Shown in pieces: positions 55,717-64,000 of a stretch of DNA of 64,000 nucleotides. Location of the stretch: contig JAGXGH010000079.1 in the NCBI GenBank assembly GCA_024636835.1, forward strand, positions 1-64,000. Direction: 5' to 3'. The number at the start of each line of letters is the position of its first letter. Within the stretch, counting starts at the first letter, position 1. The position numbers were made by a program, and so were the translations under genes. The notes beneath the pieces were generated by a model that did no database searches, had not been told where the DNA came from, and saw only the letters and a program-made list of their open reading frames with translations. Source of the stretch: Verrucomicrobiales bacterium (lineage in GTDB: Bacteria > Verrucomicrobiota > Verrucomicrobiia > Verrucomicrobiales > SLCJ01).

Positions 55717-56303
55717 GATGTCGTCATTTATACCACCTGGTCCCGGATTCCCGCGCCCACCTCATCGACAACGGGCGCAACCCCACCATCCTCGATCTGC
55801 TGGAACCCCTGCCGGTGCCAACCGCCAGCTATCCGGATTTCCACGCCCATTCGCAGAGCGCCCGCCTCCACATCCGGGACAGCGACATCAAGCTCGGCGA
55901 TGCCGTTTTCACCGCCGTCCCGCTCACCCGCCACGATGGCAGCATTATGGACTTCGCCGAGGGGAAAACCCTCTTCCACGATACCGGCGAGGACGTGCTC
56001 CATCTCCACCGCATGACCCTCGGCCACTACTCGCGGTTTTTCTACGATCCCAGCGCCGCGCTCCATACCACTCTGGAGGGCATCCGCCCCATCATCATGA
56101 CCACCTGCACCACCCTGATCGGCCTGGCGCCGCTCGTCTTCATCCCCGGCGCAGGCACCGAACTCTACCGCGGCGGCGGCGTCATCGTCCTCTTCGGCCT
56201 CGCCTTCTCCACCCTGGTCACCCTCACCTTCCTCCCCTGCCTCTTCGTCACCACCCTGAACATCGGCAGCTTCATCAAACAACGCTTCAGCGCAGCGAGC
56301 TAG
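55717..56303 (+). pseudogene. Remnant with RND-efflux C-terminus
   Basis: The last 65 residues (LEGIRPIIMTTCTTLIGLAP; FGLAFSTLVTLTFLPCLF) are the C-terminal membrane segments of an AcrB/RND pump. The 130 residues before are protein-like (LHIRDSDIKLGDAVFTAV) but not RND and not recognised; there is no good start after a stop at 55714-55716. So it looks like two gene fragments fused in frame. GC is high. REP units follow directly. Confidence 0.65.
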
Positions 56304-56305
56304 CG

Positions 56306-56404
56306 CCAAGGAGGGGCTGCTTACAGCTGCCCGACAACCCCAGCATAAAGGGCAAAGTCCAACTTTGCCCTCTATATGTGGCAGCCGTATGCAGCCACTC
56401 CTTG
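56306..56404. repeat. REP hairpin unit 1
   Basis: About 99 bp: CCAAGGAG..GCTGC at the left pairs with GCAGCCACTCCTTG at the right, enclosing inner hairpins gggctgcttacagctgccc and gggcaaagtcc/ctttgccc. Confidence 0.85.
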
Positions 56405-56489
56405 TATTCAAAGCGATCTGGGCAATTTCATACCACCCATCATCAAAGTAAACCACAGTCCAATAAACTCCGAATCAGAGTGCGCAAGC

Positions 56490-56587
56490 CCAAGGAGGGG
56501 CTGCTTATAGCTGCCCAACAACCCCAGCAAAAAAGCAAAGTCCTCTTTGCCCGCAACATGTGGCAGCACGATACAGCCACTCCTTGG
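56490..56587. repeat. REP hairpin unit 2
   Basis: 98 bp, same blocks as unit 1, with full CCAAGGAG/CTCCTTGG ends; preceded by agagtgcgcaag, also seen before unit 4. Confidence 0.85.
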
Positions 56588-56654
56588 AACAACTCATCCC
56601 AACCTGTCGGCAAGAATCCTTGACTCGTCCACCGCAATTCGATACCTACGAACC

Positions 56655-57284
56655 ATGCGCTTTTTCAGCGACGACGCGGAAACAAAAGTCACGCGCAACC
56701 AACTGCCTCACTGGCAACAGGAAGGCGCGACGTATTTCGTCACATGGCGACTGAAAGACTCGATACCCAGGGCGATGATGGACGAGTGGAAACGAGAGCA
56801 TGACGATTGGATGAAGCTCAACCCGCACCCATGGACGGATGAGAAAGAAGAAGAATTTCACCGCAAGTTCTCCACGCGCATGGATCGCATATTGGACGAT
56901 GGTCACGGAGAATGCGTCCTGCGAAAATCAGAATGTCAGGACATCATCGCCGAGTCACTTGGGATGTTCGATGGCGACCGCTTCCTCATGCACGCGTGGG
57001 TGGCCATGCCGAACCATGTTCACACTCTATTTTCCATGCCCGAAGGTGGAAAACTGGAGAAGGTTCTCTGCGGATGGAAAGGCAATACCGCAAAAGCGAT
57101 CAACGTCATCCTCGGAAAACGCGGAGCCTTATGGCAGAAAGACTATTTCGACAGAATGATAAGAGACTGGGATCACCTATACCGCGTGACGAGATATATC
57201 CGCAGAAACCCAACGAAAGCCCACCTCCCCGAGGGCGACTACAAACTCTACGAAGCCGATTGGGTCAAAAAGATGTTGGAGTGA
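56655..57284 (+). CDS. REP-associated tyrosine transposase (RAYT)
   Basis: 209 aa from the ATG at 56655; longer starts fall inside REP unit 2. Y1/HUH features: AWVAMPNHVHTLFSMPEGG with the His-x-His pair near residue 120 and the catalytic tyrosine in LWQKDYFDRMIRD near 160. A basic C-terminus (VTRYIRRNPTKAHLPEGDY) is typical. RAYTs nick single-stranded REP hairpins and are thought to spread them. REP units stand on both sides, at 70 and 6 bp. Confidence 0.93.
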   Translation: MRFFSDDAETKVTRNQLPHWQQEGATYFVTWRLKDSIPRAMMDEWKREHDDWMKLNPHPWTDEKEEEFHRKFSTRMDRILDDGHGECVLRKSECQDIIAESLGMFDGDRFLMHAWVAMPNHVHTLFSMPEGGKLEKVLCGWKGNTAKAINVILGKRGALWQKDYFDRMIRDWDHLYRVTRYIRRNPTKAHLPEGDYKLYEADWVKKMLE

Positions 57285-57290
57285 CTACTA

Positions 57291-57384
57291 CCAAGGAGGG
57301 GCTGCTTACAGCTGCCCAACAACCCAAGGAAAAAGGGCAAAGTCCTCTTTGCCCCAGTACGCAAAGCCATCACAAGCCACGCCT
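57291..57384. repeat. REP hairpin unit 3
   Basis: Left two thirds well conserved (ccaaggaggggctgcttacagctgccc, gggcaaagtcctctttgccc); the right arm has drifted. Starts 6 bp after the transposase stop. Confidence 0.75.
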
Positions 57385-57446
57385 CATCAAACTTCACCAC
57401 TGGCGAATCACACGAAAAAATCGAAGGTCGCAAACCCAAGGATTCC

Positions 57447-59876
57447 TTACTCAGATTGCGAATAATCCCGGATCACTCCATAGACCTTCCTGAAGTCCGG
57501 GCAATCCGCGATGTTCAGGTCGGGCTTGCTGCTGCCGGCGGTCATGATGGCGACATGGCCATTGCCGCAAAGCTTGTGGATTGGCCCTTGGTTTTGTTTG
57601 AGGCTGTCCACCCGATCCAGAAGCGTGGTCTCTTCGGTGTGGTAAAAAACGCCGCGCCTGATCACGATGCGGGCGAGGTCAATCTGGTAGCGCCAGCGTT
57701 TGACCGCGATCGCATACCACACCAGCGAAAATGGCAGGAACGGCAACAGCGGAAACACCAGCAGGCTCACCAGCAACACCCTAAGCATGGCGCTTTTGAC
57801 GGATCGCGGGGCTTCGATCAACACTTCCAGCGGCTCGACGGATCGGGCATCCGAGGCGGCATCGACACGTCCGCAGAGGATGTCATCGAGCAATTTTCCG
57901 ACTTCGGCGGCATCGGTCAGAAAGCCGGTTCTGAATGAACACTGGCGCTTCAATCCATCAACCTCCGCATTCTTTTTCTTCTGCCACGCGTTGAACTCGG
58001 ATTTTTCCTCACCGGCAACAAAAATTTCAAGCGACCCCACTTCACCTCCCGGGTAAAGAATCGTTTTGCGCCGCTTGATGTTGCGATAGCAAGCGTAGTA
58101 ATGGCGCTTCGCGATGATTCCTTGCCTGGCCTCGACGTGATGGTCGTGAAAACTCAGTGTCTGACGCGGGTAATAGATCACTCCGTGAACGAGCGAGATC
58201 ACCGCGACGACCAACAAGACCACCAGGAAAATACCGAAGATCATTGGGTCAAGCTGGTAGGCGGCCACGGCAGCCGCACAAGTGACGATCAGAACGAGTG
58301 GCAGGAAATTGAGTCGGGCTCGCAACCATGACATCATACTGAACCGCACTTGTGTCCGATAAGGATCGGCGGAAGCAGGCGGTATCCCCATTTGACGGAG
58401 CAGTGCCGGGAGGTCGAGGGCATCGCTCTTGATGTGCGCGAACTCCATGGCTTCACCGGAACCGATCGACCAGAACTTCAAGGTCATCGTGTCGAACCAA
58501 CGATCCCACAAATTGCGCTTCACGATCACGCCGGTGACTTTGCCGTAGGTGAACTCGCGGACATTGGTGCTGAGAAAGCTGTAGTGATGCCGCAGCGAAC
58601 CGCTTCGCAGCGAATACGTGGTGCATGCCAGTTGGATTCCGCGGGCGATCGTTGCAACGATCCAAATGGGTAACAGCGGAATCAACGGCAGTAGCGGCAC
58701 CATGACACGCGCGGCATTCATCTTGAACTCACCGAGGACGGCGGGAGCAGAGTGTATAATGTCGGGCTCGCGACGTTGCGGGCGCGGATTCACGGCCGAA
58801 GCACTCTCCTTCCTGGCTGGTTCCCACTTCGGCTTGCTGGCAGCTGCCGCGATCAATTGATCGATGGCTGTCGATAACTCCAAGCCATGTTTCAGCCGCC
58901 GGAATTTGATTTCCGAACCACTGCCCTGACAACTGATCTGGACATCGAATATCCCGAAGATCTGGTCGAGCAGAGTGCGTTTCGTGCTGGCGTCCGCAAT
59001 GTTCTCGTAGGGAATAAAGGCATTCTCGCGGGTTAAAAACCCTTCCTCGTAAACCACCACATCGTCGTAAACCCGATAACTTCTCCGCCGTAAGTCGAGA
59101 AACCGGACGACGATAAATGCGAATACCGCCAGCAGGGCGCTCAGACACAGAATGAGCAATGCCGCAGACCATCCGGTGGATTCTATTTCCTCAATCAGTG
59201 TGGCGACTACCGAGAAATTGAAAAACAACAGCACGAGGAAACCGCCGACCATGCCGAGCAGTTCCAGAACGATACCCGCCATCGCGGGGCTTTCCTCATG
59301 CAGCAGTTGTTTCTGCTGAAGATCAAATCCGTTCTTGCGGAGCCGTTGCCGCAATCCGTTATAAACCTCGACGGGTTCGCGCAGGGCGAACATCGTGATC
59401 GGTTTGGAATTCCCCGCGGACTCCACCATGACGTGGCCGATGCCGAAAATCTTGTGCCGCAACCATGGCAGCTTGACCTTGAGATGGGTGACATTGCGCA
59501 ATTCCAACTCGGTGGTTTCATCGCCGAACAATCCGCCCCGATGACAGAGCACACGGTGGTCGTGAATTTCGTAACGCTCTTTCTTATAAGCCACCCAGGC
59601 CGCATAGAACGACAGAGCGCCGCCGGCAACCAAGAGCAGAGCCGACCACCAGGGGCTCCATTCATTTGCCAATAGCAGGAATGCAGCGATAACAGAGAGA
59701 AAAACTGTGATTGCAAGACCGATCACAACGCGGCGGAACATGAAGCTACCTCGACGGGGTTTGAGGTTCATCGGGGGTGACGCGGCAGGAGATTCGGTGA
59801 CCCCGTCATTCTGCGGCAAGAGTGGTGAGGCTTGCCCGGCTGTGTTGCCGGTAGCGCCTTGGCGTGAATCTAACAT
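57447..59876 (-). CDS. Multi-PH-domain membrane protein (bPH2/YdbT-like)
   Basis: 809 aa built from three repeats of paired membrane segments followed by a bacterial PH domain of the DUF304 type. Repeat hallmarks: VLCHRGGLFGDETTELELRN (first), YVYEEGF-like VVVYEEGFLTRENAFIPY and REFTYGKVTGVIVKRNLWDR (second), LARIVIRRGVFYHTEETTLL (last). E. coli YdbT has two such units, so this is larger. Membrane-stress or lipid role suspected only from the family. Confidence 0.85.
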   Translation of the reverse strand: MLDSRQGATGNTAGQASPLLPQNDGVTESPAASPPMNLKPRRGSFMFRRVVIGLAITVFLSVIAAFLLLANEWSPWWSALLLVAGGALSFYAAWVAYKKERYEIHDHRVLCHRGGLFGDETTELELRNVTHLKVKLPWLRHKIFGIGHVMVESAGNSKPITMFALREPVEVYNGLRQRLRKNGFDLQQKQLLHEESPAMAGIVLELLGMVGGFLVLLFFNFSVVATLIEEIESTGWSAALLILCLSALLAVFAFIVVRFLDLRRRSYRVYDDVVVYEEGFLTRENAFIPYENIADASTKRTLLDQIFGIFDVQISCQGSGSEIKFRRLKHGLELSTAIDQLIAAAASKPKWEPARKESASAVNPRPQRREPDIIHSAPAVLGEFKMNAARVMVPLLPLIPLLPIWIVATIARGIQLACTTYSLRSGSLRHHYSFLSTNVREFTYGKVTGVIVKRNLWDRWFDTMTLKFWSIGSGEAMEFAHIKSDALDLPALLRQMGIPPASADPYRTQVRFSMMSWLRARLNFLPLVLIVTCAAAVAAYQLDPMIFGIFLVVLLVVAVISLVHGVIYYPRQTLSFHDHHVEARQGIIAKRHYYACYRNIKRRKTILYPGGEVGSLEIFVAGEEKSEFNAWQKKKNAEVDGLKRQCSFRTGFLTDAAEVGKLLDDILCGRVDAASDARSVEPLEVLIEAPRSVKSAMLRVLLVSLLVFPLLPFLPFSLVWYAIAVKRWRYQIDLARIVIRRGVFYHTEETTLLDRVDSLKQNQGPIHKLCGNGHVAIMTAGSSKPDLNIADCPDFRKVYGVIRDYSQSE

Positions 59877-60014
59877 ATTGGATGGTATTTATATTGGATA
59901 GACGGGAGTGAAACTTCAAGACCAACCTTAGCATTAATAAACGACCTCCAAAATCACTCCAAAAACCGGAGTGCACCTCAATCGATATCACTCCGAGAAT
60001 CGGAGTGCGCAACC

Positions 60015-60057
60015 CCAAGGAGGGGCTGCTTATAGCTGCCCGACAACCCCAGAAAAC
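60015..60057. repeat. REP hairpin unit 4 (partial)
   Basis: Only the left arm and first inner hairpin remain (ccaaggaggggctgcttatagctgccc). Two nearby palindromes of cggagtg type precede it. Confidence 0.65.
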
Positions 60058-60182
60058 TCGTGCTCAAGCTAGTTCAACAAGCGATAGCGTCGAGCTGCCG
60101 CCTCGTTCTACTCAGCGCTATCTTTGGAATTGGGAGATGGGTGTACCATTCAGCACATGGCTGCCGGGTTAAAGTGACCCAT

Positions 60183-61226
60183 TCATTTCCGTCGGTGGCG
60201 CTGGCGATATTGATTCGGCAGCATACCCACCACATGCAGGAAGTTCGTGCGCATCTGATCGGGATTGAGAAAGCCCGCCAACCAGCAGATTTTCTTGATC
60301 GGCAGGTCGGTCGTTTCCAGAAAATGCCGGGCGCGTCGGCAACGGCAGAGGTTCACTTCGGTGAGCAGGCTGTGCCCCCGGGCTGCGGCAAACCACCGCT
60401 CCATGCTGCGCCGCTTGGCTCCCACCGATTCGCACAACTTATCCATCGTCAAGCCCCGGTGACTGCCGGTCCAGATCACGTCGAGAATCCGAGCCACCAA
60501 AGCCTCGCTATGTTCCCCCCCGCCCGTCGTTTTCTGAGTGCCCGTGTCCCTCGCATCCCTCTTGCTCATACCTTCCTGTGCAGATTCGATGCAATCCACC
60601 AACACGTCCATGGTGTGCATGGAGAGGACTATAGAATCCTCCGCAGCATTGTCTGAAACCCTGTCCACCAGACGGTCAAAGGCGGCTGCCAAACGCAGCG
60701 GGTTTGCCGCCGCACGCACTGCGGTTGCGGGCGTAATGCCTTGCAGGCTCATCAACCGATAGGCGAGGTCACCATTAAAACCGATCCACCGTGCGGTTAG
60801 CCATGTTTTGACGGACCCCACCGGCCGGTAGCGGTGCCAAACGCCGGGAAATAGAAACAGCAAGGTCGGCGCATTGAAATCGACCACGCCGGTAGCGTCC
60901 GACTCGAAGACGCTATGGGTGTCTGTAATGAAGACCACCTGGAATTCCGGCAGAACACGCCCACTCTCCCGCGAGGAACTTTTGAACACCTCATCGCCAA
61001 GCGCAGGGCTTAAATCGAACATGTACATATCCGGATGCACTCCGTAAGGCAATTCCGTGGAGACAAGACTCAGCACGCGCCCTGTGGTCGTCAGGTAGAA
61101 TCCCCATTCCGCCGCACGGTCGTCCACGGGGAGGTAGTGATAATCGTTTCGTTTGTTCACGACCGGTCTGTTGCGGATACAAAGGAACGTAAGATACCAG
61201 TCCAAGAGGCACTCTTCAAGGCGCAA
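60183..61226 (-). CDS. AraC-family transcription regulator
   Basis: 347 aa. N-terminal cupin-like sensor domain (LPEFQVVFITDTHSVFES; LFLFPGVWHRYRPVG is the AraC arm region) and C-terminal double HTH (GLTMDKLCESVGAKRRSMER; DLPIKKICWLAGFLNPDQM). Probably senses a sugar or small molecule. It points away from the DUF362/polyferredoxin genes, with 400 bp between, and might control them. Confidence 0.9.
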   Translation of the reverse strand: MRLEECLLDWYLTFLCIRNRPVVNKRNDYHYLPVDDRAAEWGFYLTTTGRVLSLVSTELPYGVHPDMYMFDLSPALGDEVFKSSSRESGRVLPEFQVVFITDTHSVFESDATGVVDFNAPTLLFLFPGVWHRYRPVGSVKTWLTARWIGFNGDLAYRLMSLQGITPATAVRAAANPLRLAAAFDRLVDRVSDNAAEDSIVLSMHTMDVLVDCIESAQEGMSKRDARDTGTQKTTGGGEHSEALVARILDVIWTGSHRGLTMDKLCESVGAKRRSMERWFAAARGHSLLTEVNLCRCRRARHFLETTDLPIKKICWLAGFLNPDQMRTNFLHVVGMLPNQYRQRHRRK

Positions 61227-61627
61227 AATACAGTTTCAAAAATGCACTTGGAGTGCTCTTGCGAGTGTATCGTTTGTAAATACTGGAAGTTTCATCACTT
61301 TAACTTGGCGTAAAATCAAGCTCTTAATCCATTGAAAACCGCCAAAATTCTGACGATATTAAGGTTGTCTCGTAACATTTTTCGTCCCCCTACAGCCACG
61401 GTGTCAACCACTTTGCCATCCTGCCTCTTGTCACGCCCGCCCTTGCAACCGCTCCGGCCCGCGCTACAACAATCGTATACTCGGACGCCTAGTGGGCATA
61501 ACACTCTTGGTGGGAAATCTCACGCTTCTACTTGGTGGCGATCCGCGTGGCTGGCGTGGTCATGATCGCGACCGGAGTCTCTTCACTGCCCGGCATTTTC
61601 TAACAACTACTGGAAAAAATAATCACC
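61227..61627. other. Intergenic region with a possible gene tail
   Basis: No complete gene. At about 61528-61605 the plus strand reads VAIRVAGVVMIATGVSSLPG to a TAA, a membrane-like end without a start. It may be debris of a lost gene or the promoter region of the DUF362 gene. Confidence 0.35.
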
Positions 61628-62593
61628 ATGAAACTCATCACACGTCGTCATTTCATCGAGGGCACCGCTGCCACCGCAGCGGTGATTTCCTGGCACAACC
61701 AGCTCTTCGCCGCGCCCGAAGCCGAAGCCGAAGCCGAAGCCGAAGCCGAAGCCGAAGCCGGAGGCGATGGTGACGGGCCGTGGGACATGATCGCGGTGCG
61801 CAACGGCGAACCGGTGGAAATGTTCGAAGCCGGCATCGCTGCGCTCGGCGGCATGCAGGCCTTCGTGAAAAAAGGCCAGAGCGTGGTGGTGAAGCCGAAC
61901 ATCGCATGGGACCAGCCGCCGGAAATCCCCGCCAACACGAATCCCGAACTGGTCGGTGCCATCGTCCGGCACTGCCTGAAGGCCGGGGCCACGAAGGTCA
62001 CCGTTTTCGACCACACCTGCCACAACTGGGAGCGCAGCTACAAGTCCAGCGGCATCGCCGATGCCGTCGAGGCCGCGGGCGGCGTGATGGTTTCCGGCAA
62101 CTTTGAAAATGCCTACCGCGAAGTGGAATTACCCAAAGCGAAGACTCTCAAAAAAGCGCTCATCCACAAGGAAATGCTCGATTGCGACGTGTTTATCAAC
62201 GTCCCGGTGCTCAAGCATCATGGCGGCGCAAAGCTCACACTGTGCATGAAGAACCTGATGGGCGTCGTATGGGATCGCCGCTTCTTCCACAACAACGGCC
62301 TCGACCAATGCATCGCGGACATGTGCTTTGCACCGCGCAAGCCAGACCTCAACATCATCGACGCCTAGCGCATTCTGCGCAAAAATGGTCCGCAAGGCCG
62401 CGCCAAGGAAGATGGAGAGTTGGCAAAATACCAGATACTAGGAACCGACATGGTCGCGCTCGACGCCGCCGCAGCGAAACTCTTCGGCAAGGAACCTGCG
62501 GACATTGGATTTATCAAAATCGCCAGCGAGATGGGTGCCGGTGAGGCGGATCTTGCGAAAGTCAAAATCCGCCGCATCACCCTGGGCGCATGA
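61628..62593 (+). pseudogene. DUF362 protein with in-frame amber stop
   Basis: Tat signal MKLITRRHFIEGTAATAAVI, an unusual Glu-Ala repeat after it, then DUF362: VKKGQSVVVKPNIAWDQPPE, GATKVTVFDHTCHNW, KHHGGAKLTLCMKNLMGVVW, PDLNIIDA. A TAG at 62366-62368 ends this part at 246 aa. In the same frame the family sequence continues at once (RILRKNGPQGRAKEDGELAK; LDAAAAKLFGKEPADIGF; MGAGEADLAKVKIRRITLGA) to a TGA at 62591-62593. Related proteins, from memory, have tyrosine in that place (DAYR). One base change from TAT/TAC explains the break. Confidence 0.85.
61715..61759. repeat. Hexanucleotide repeat encoding Glu-Ala
   Basis: Six exact gccgaa units (61721-61756) plus a variant before them encode alternating Glu-Ala just after the Tat cleavage region. 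Unit length 6 keeps the frame when copy number changes. Confidence 0.95.
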
Positions 62594-64000
62594 ACGTGCG
62601 AGTATACCGGCGCGCCCGCATCCTCATCGGCGGCTTGGTGCTCATCGGATGCGCGCTGGCGTTCTCCGACATCGGACACTGGCTGGGCGCAGATGTGACG
62701 CGGGCAATCCTATGGACGCAATTTGCGCCCTCGCTGTCGCTTTTGTTGACCGGCGGCGGATGGTTGGCAGCAGGCTGCATCGCGGTGATACTGCTCACAT
62801 TGATTTTCGGCCGTGTCTATTGCGCGATGCTTTGTCCGCTGGGCGTGCTGATGGATTTTTCCGCATGGCTCGCCAAACGCACCGGAAAAAAACGCAAGCT
62901 GCCTTACCATCGTGGCCGTCCTTGGCTGCGTGTCACAGCGGTAGCTGTGTGTGTCATCGGATTGATCGCAGGAACCGCCGTGCCTCTGGCCTTGCTCGAT
63001 CCTTACAGCGTGTTTGGAAAAATCACCAGCAGCACACTGCGGCCGGTCATTGGGGTGGCCAATCATCTTCTCGCCTCCACTTCATGGATCCAGCCGGTCA
63101 AGGTTTCACCGGTGGCGTGGATCACAGCCGGCGTGGCGATTGGCTTGTTTCTCATGGTCGTGCTCGCCGCCGTGTTTCGCGGCCGCTTGTGGTGTAATAC
63201 CGTGTGCCCGGTGGGTGCGGTGCTCGGCCTCATCTCGAAGCACTCCTTGTTTCGCCTGCAAATCGCCGATTCCGCCTGCATTGGTTGTTCGATGTGCGAG
63301 CGCGTCTGCCCCGCCCAGTGCATCGATTTCCGCAACCACCGCATCGATCATTCGCGCTGCGTGATGTGCCTCGATTGCGTAACATCCTGTAAACGCAGCG
63401 GAATTCACCTCAAGGCAGGGAGAAAATCACACAATAGCCCGGTCGTAGTGGCTGATGAAAAAAAACCACTGCCCAATCTCAAACGCCGCGACATCCTAAC
63501 AGGCATCGCCCTCCTGCCCACGGCAGCGCTTGCCGGACAGTACGAGAAGCACGCAAGCCAACTGAACAGGAGCGCGGTGCTTCCACCGGGCGCGGGATCG
63601 CTTGCCCATTTCCAAAATCTCTGCACGGCTTGCCAGTTGTGTGTGATAAACTGCCCGGACCAAGTGCTGCGACCATCGATCACGCAACATGGCCTGGCCG
63701 GGTTCCTCCAGCCCTATCAGGACTTCGACGTTTCATTCTGCTCCTACAATTGCTCGAATTGCTCGCAAATCTGCCCCACCGGCGCGATCCAACCGATCAC
63801 CGTCGAGCAACGCCGCCTCGTGCGCACGGGCATCGCCCATTTTAACCGCGACCTCTGCGTTGTGAAAACAAACGGCACATCCTGCGGCGCCTGCAACGAA
63901 CATTGCCCGACCCAGGCCGTGCACATGGTGCCCTACGAAAACGACCTCACGATTCCCGAGGTCGATCCCGATCTCTGCATTGGCTGTGGCGGCTGCGAAT
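62590..64000 (+). CDS. NapH-like polyferredoxin membrane protein (partial)
   Basis: At least 470 aa, running off the right edge. Overlaps the DUF362 stop by ATGA, so the two are coupled. Four to five membrane segments carry the NapH/CcoG-type motifs CAMLCPLGVLMD and CNTVCPVGAVLG. Then ferredoxin clusters CIGCSMCERVCPAQC and CVMCLDCVTSCK, an internal twin-arginine-like KRRDILTGIALLP followed by a second soluble ferredoxin part (CTACQLCVINCP; CSNCSQICPTGA; CGACNEHCP; CIGCGGCE). Electron-transfer chain at the membrane; partners probably lie further right. Confidence 0.9.
   Translation, partial: MNVRVYRRARILIGGLVLIGCALAFSDIGHWLGADVTRAILWTQFAPSLSLLLTGGGWLAAGCIAVILLTLIFGRVYCAMLCPLGVLMDFSAWLAKRTGKKRKLPYHRGRPWLRVTAVAVCVIGLIAGTAVPLALLDPYSVFGKITSSTLRPVIGVANHLLASTSWIQPVKVSPVAWITAGVAIGLFLMVVLAAVFRGRLWCNTVCPVGAVLGLISKHSLFRLQIADSACIGCSMCERVCPAQCIDFRNHRIDHSRCVMCLDCVTSCKRSGIHLKAGRKSHNSPVVVADEKKPLPNLKRRDILTGIALLPTAALAGQYEKHASQLNRSAVLPPGAGSLAHFQNLCTACQLCVINCPDQVLRPSITQHGLAGFLQPYQDFDVSFCSYNCSNCSQICPTGAIQPITVEQRRLVRTGIAHFNRDLCVVKTNGTSCGACNEHCPTQAVHMVPYENDLTIPEVDPDLCIGCGGCE

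Noticed and set aside
61715..61759. CRISPR-like repeat
   Set aside because: Uninterrupted 6-bp tandem units without spacers inside a coding frame.
62366..62368. TAG read as pyrrolysine
   Set aside because: No pyl genes or known pyrrolysine proteins of this family; a simple point mutation is more likely.

Overview
The window reads as a chromosomal segment of a Gram-negative bacterium, most likely a member of the Verrucomicrobiota. This is inferred from content, not from a marker gene: an exported protein with an SHD1 domain, a large bacterial PH-domain membrane protein, a cupin-type AraC regulator, many lipoprotein and Tat signals, HprK without a visible PTS, and moderate GC. No rRNA, tRNA or CRISPR array was seen.

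Layout. 0-3 kb: housekeeping genes on the minus strand (hprK, acpP, a small membrane protein, a 2-Cys peroxiredoxin), with clear intrinsic terminators after acpP and the peroxiredoxin. 3.5-7.5 kb: a decayed integron. A C-terminal fossil of an integron-type tyrosine recombinase on the minus strand is followed by short plus-strand genes of unknown function and one or two attC-like hairpins; the last gene runs antisense into the next operon. 7.4-12.2 kb: a minus-strand operon of acyltransferase, PAP2 phosphatase/transferase and PEP-synthase-like enzyme, joined by 4-bp overlaps. 12.3-14.8 kb: small exported proteins and an orphan cytochrome P450. 14.9-19.3 kb: a sugar-oxidation cassette (RbsD/FucU-like, TIM-barrel isomerase, aldo-keto reductase, zinc dehydrogenase, Tat-exported SGNH esterase). 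The dehydrogenase-esterase part occurs again at 21.5-23.3 kb beyond a Fic gene; there the dehydrogenase is truncated.

24-33.5 kb: an AttFG/AttH-like permease and carotenoid-hydratase-like pair without its ATPase, a YkgJ Fe-S protein, a large exported protein, a MoxR ATPase and a GlcD-like oxidase, then a probable 6S RNA with an intrinsic terminator. 33.9-45.4 kb: GNAT-nitrilase fusion, RibF, tandem universal stress protein, SulP transporter with a structured leader, lipocalin, CDGSH protein, small GNAT, SWIM/SNF2 helicase and ArgG. 45.5-54.4 kb: small membrane protein, ECF sigma/anti-sigma/exported-protein operon, FtsK, RidA, MnmH and PepP. 54.5-64 kb: SHD1-domain esterase-like protein, an RND remnant, a RAYT transposase among about 100-bp REP hairpin units, a PH-domain protein, an AraC regulator, a DUF362 gene broken by an in-frame TAG, and a polyferredoxin that runs off the window.

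The most distinctive non-coding signals are: (i) a family of about 100-bp intergenic repeats (six copies) whose end abuts stop codons and in one case encodes the last residues of the SNF2 protein; (ii) the RAYT/REP system; (iii) the integron fossil; (iv) the 6S-like RNA; (v) the duplicated esterase module with Fic between the copies.
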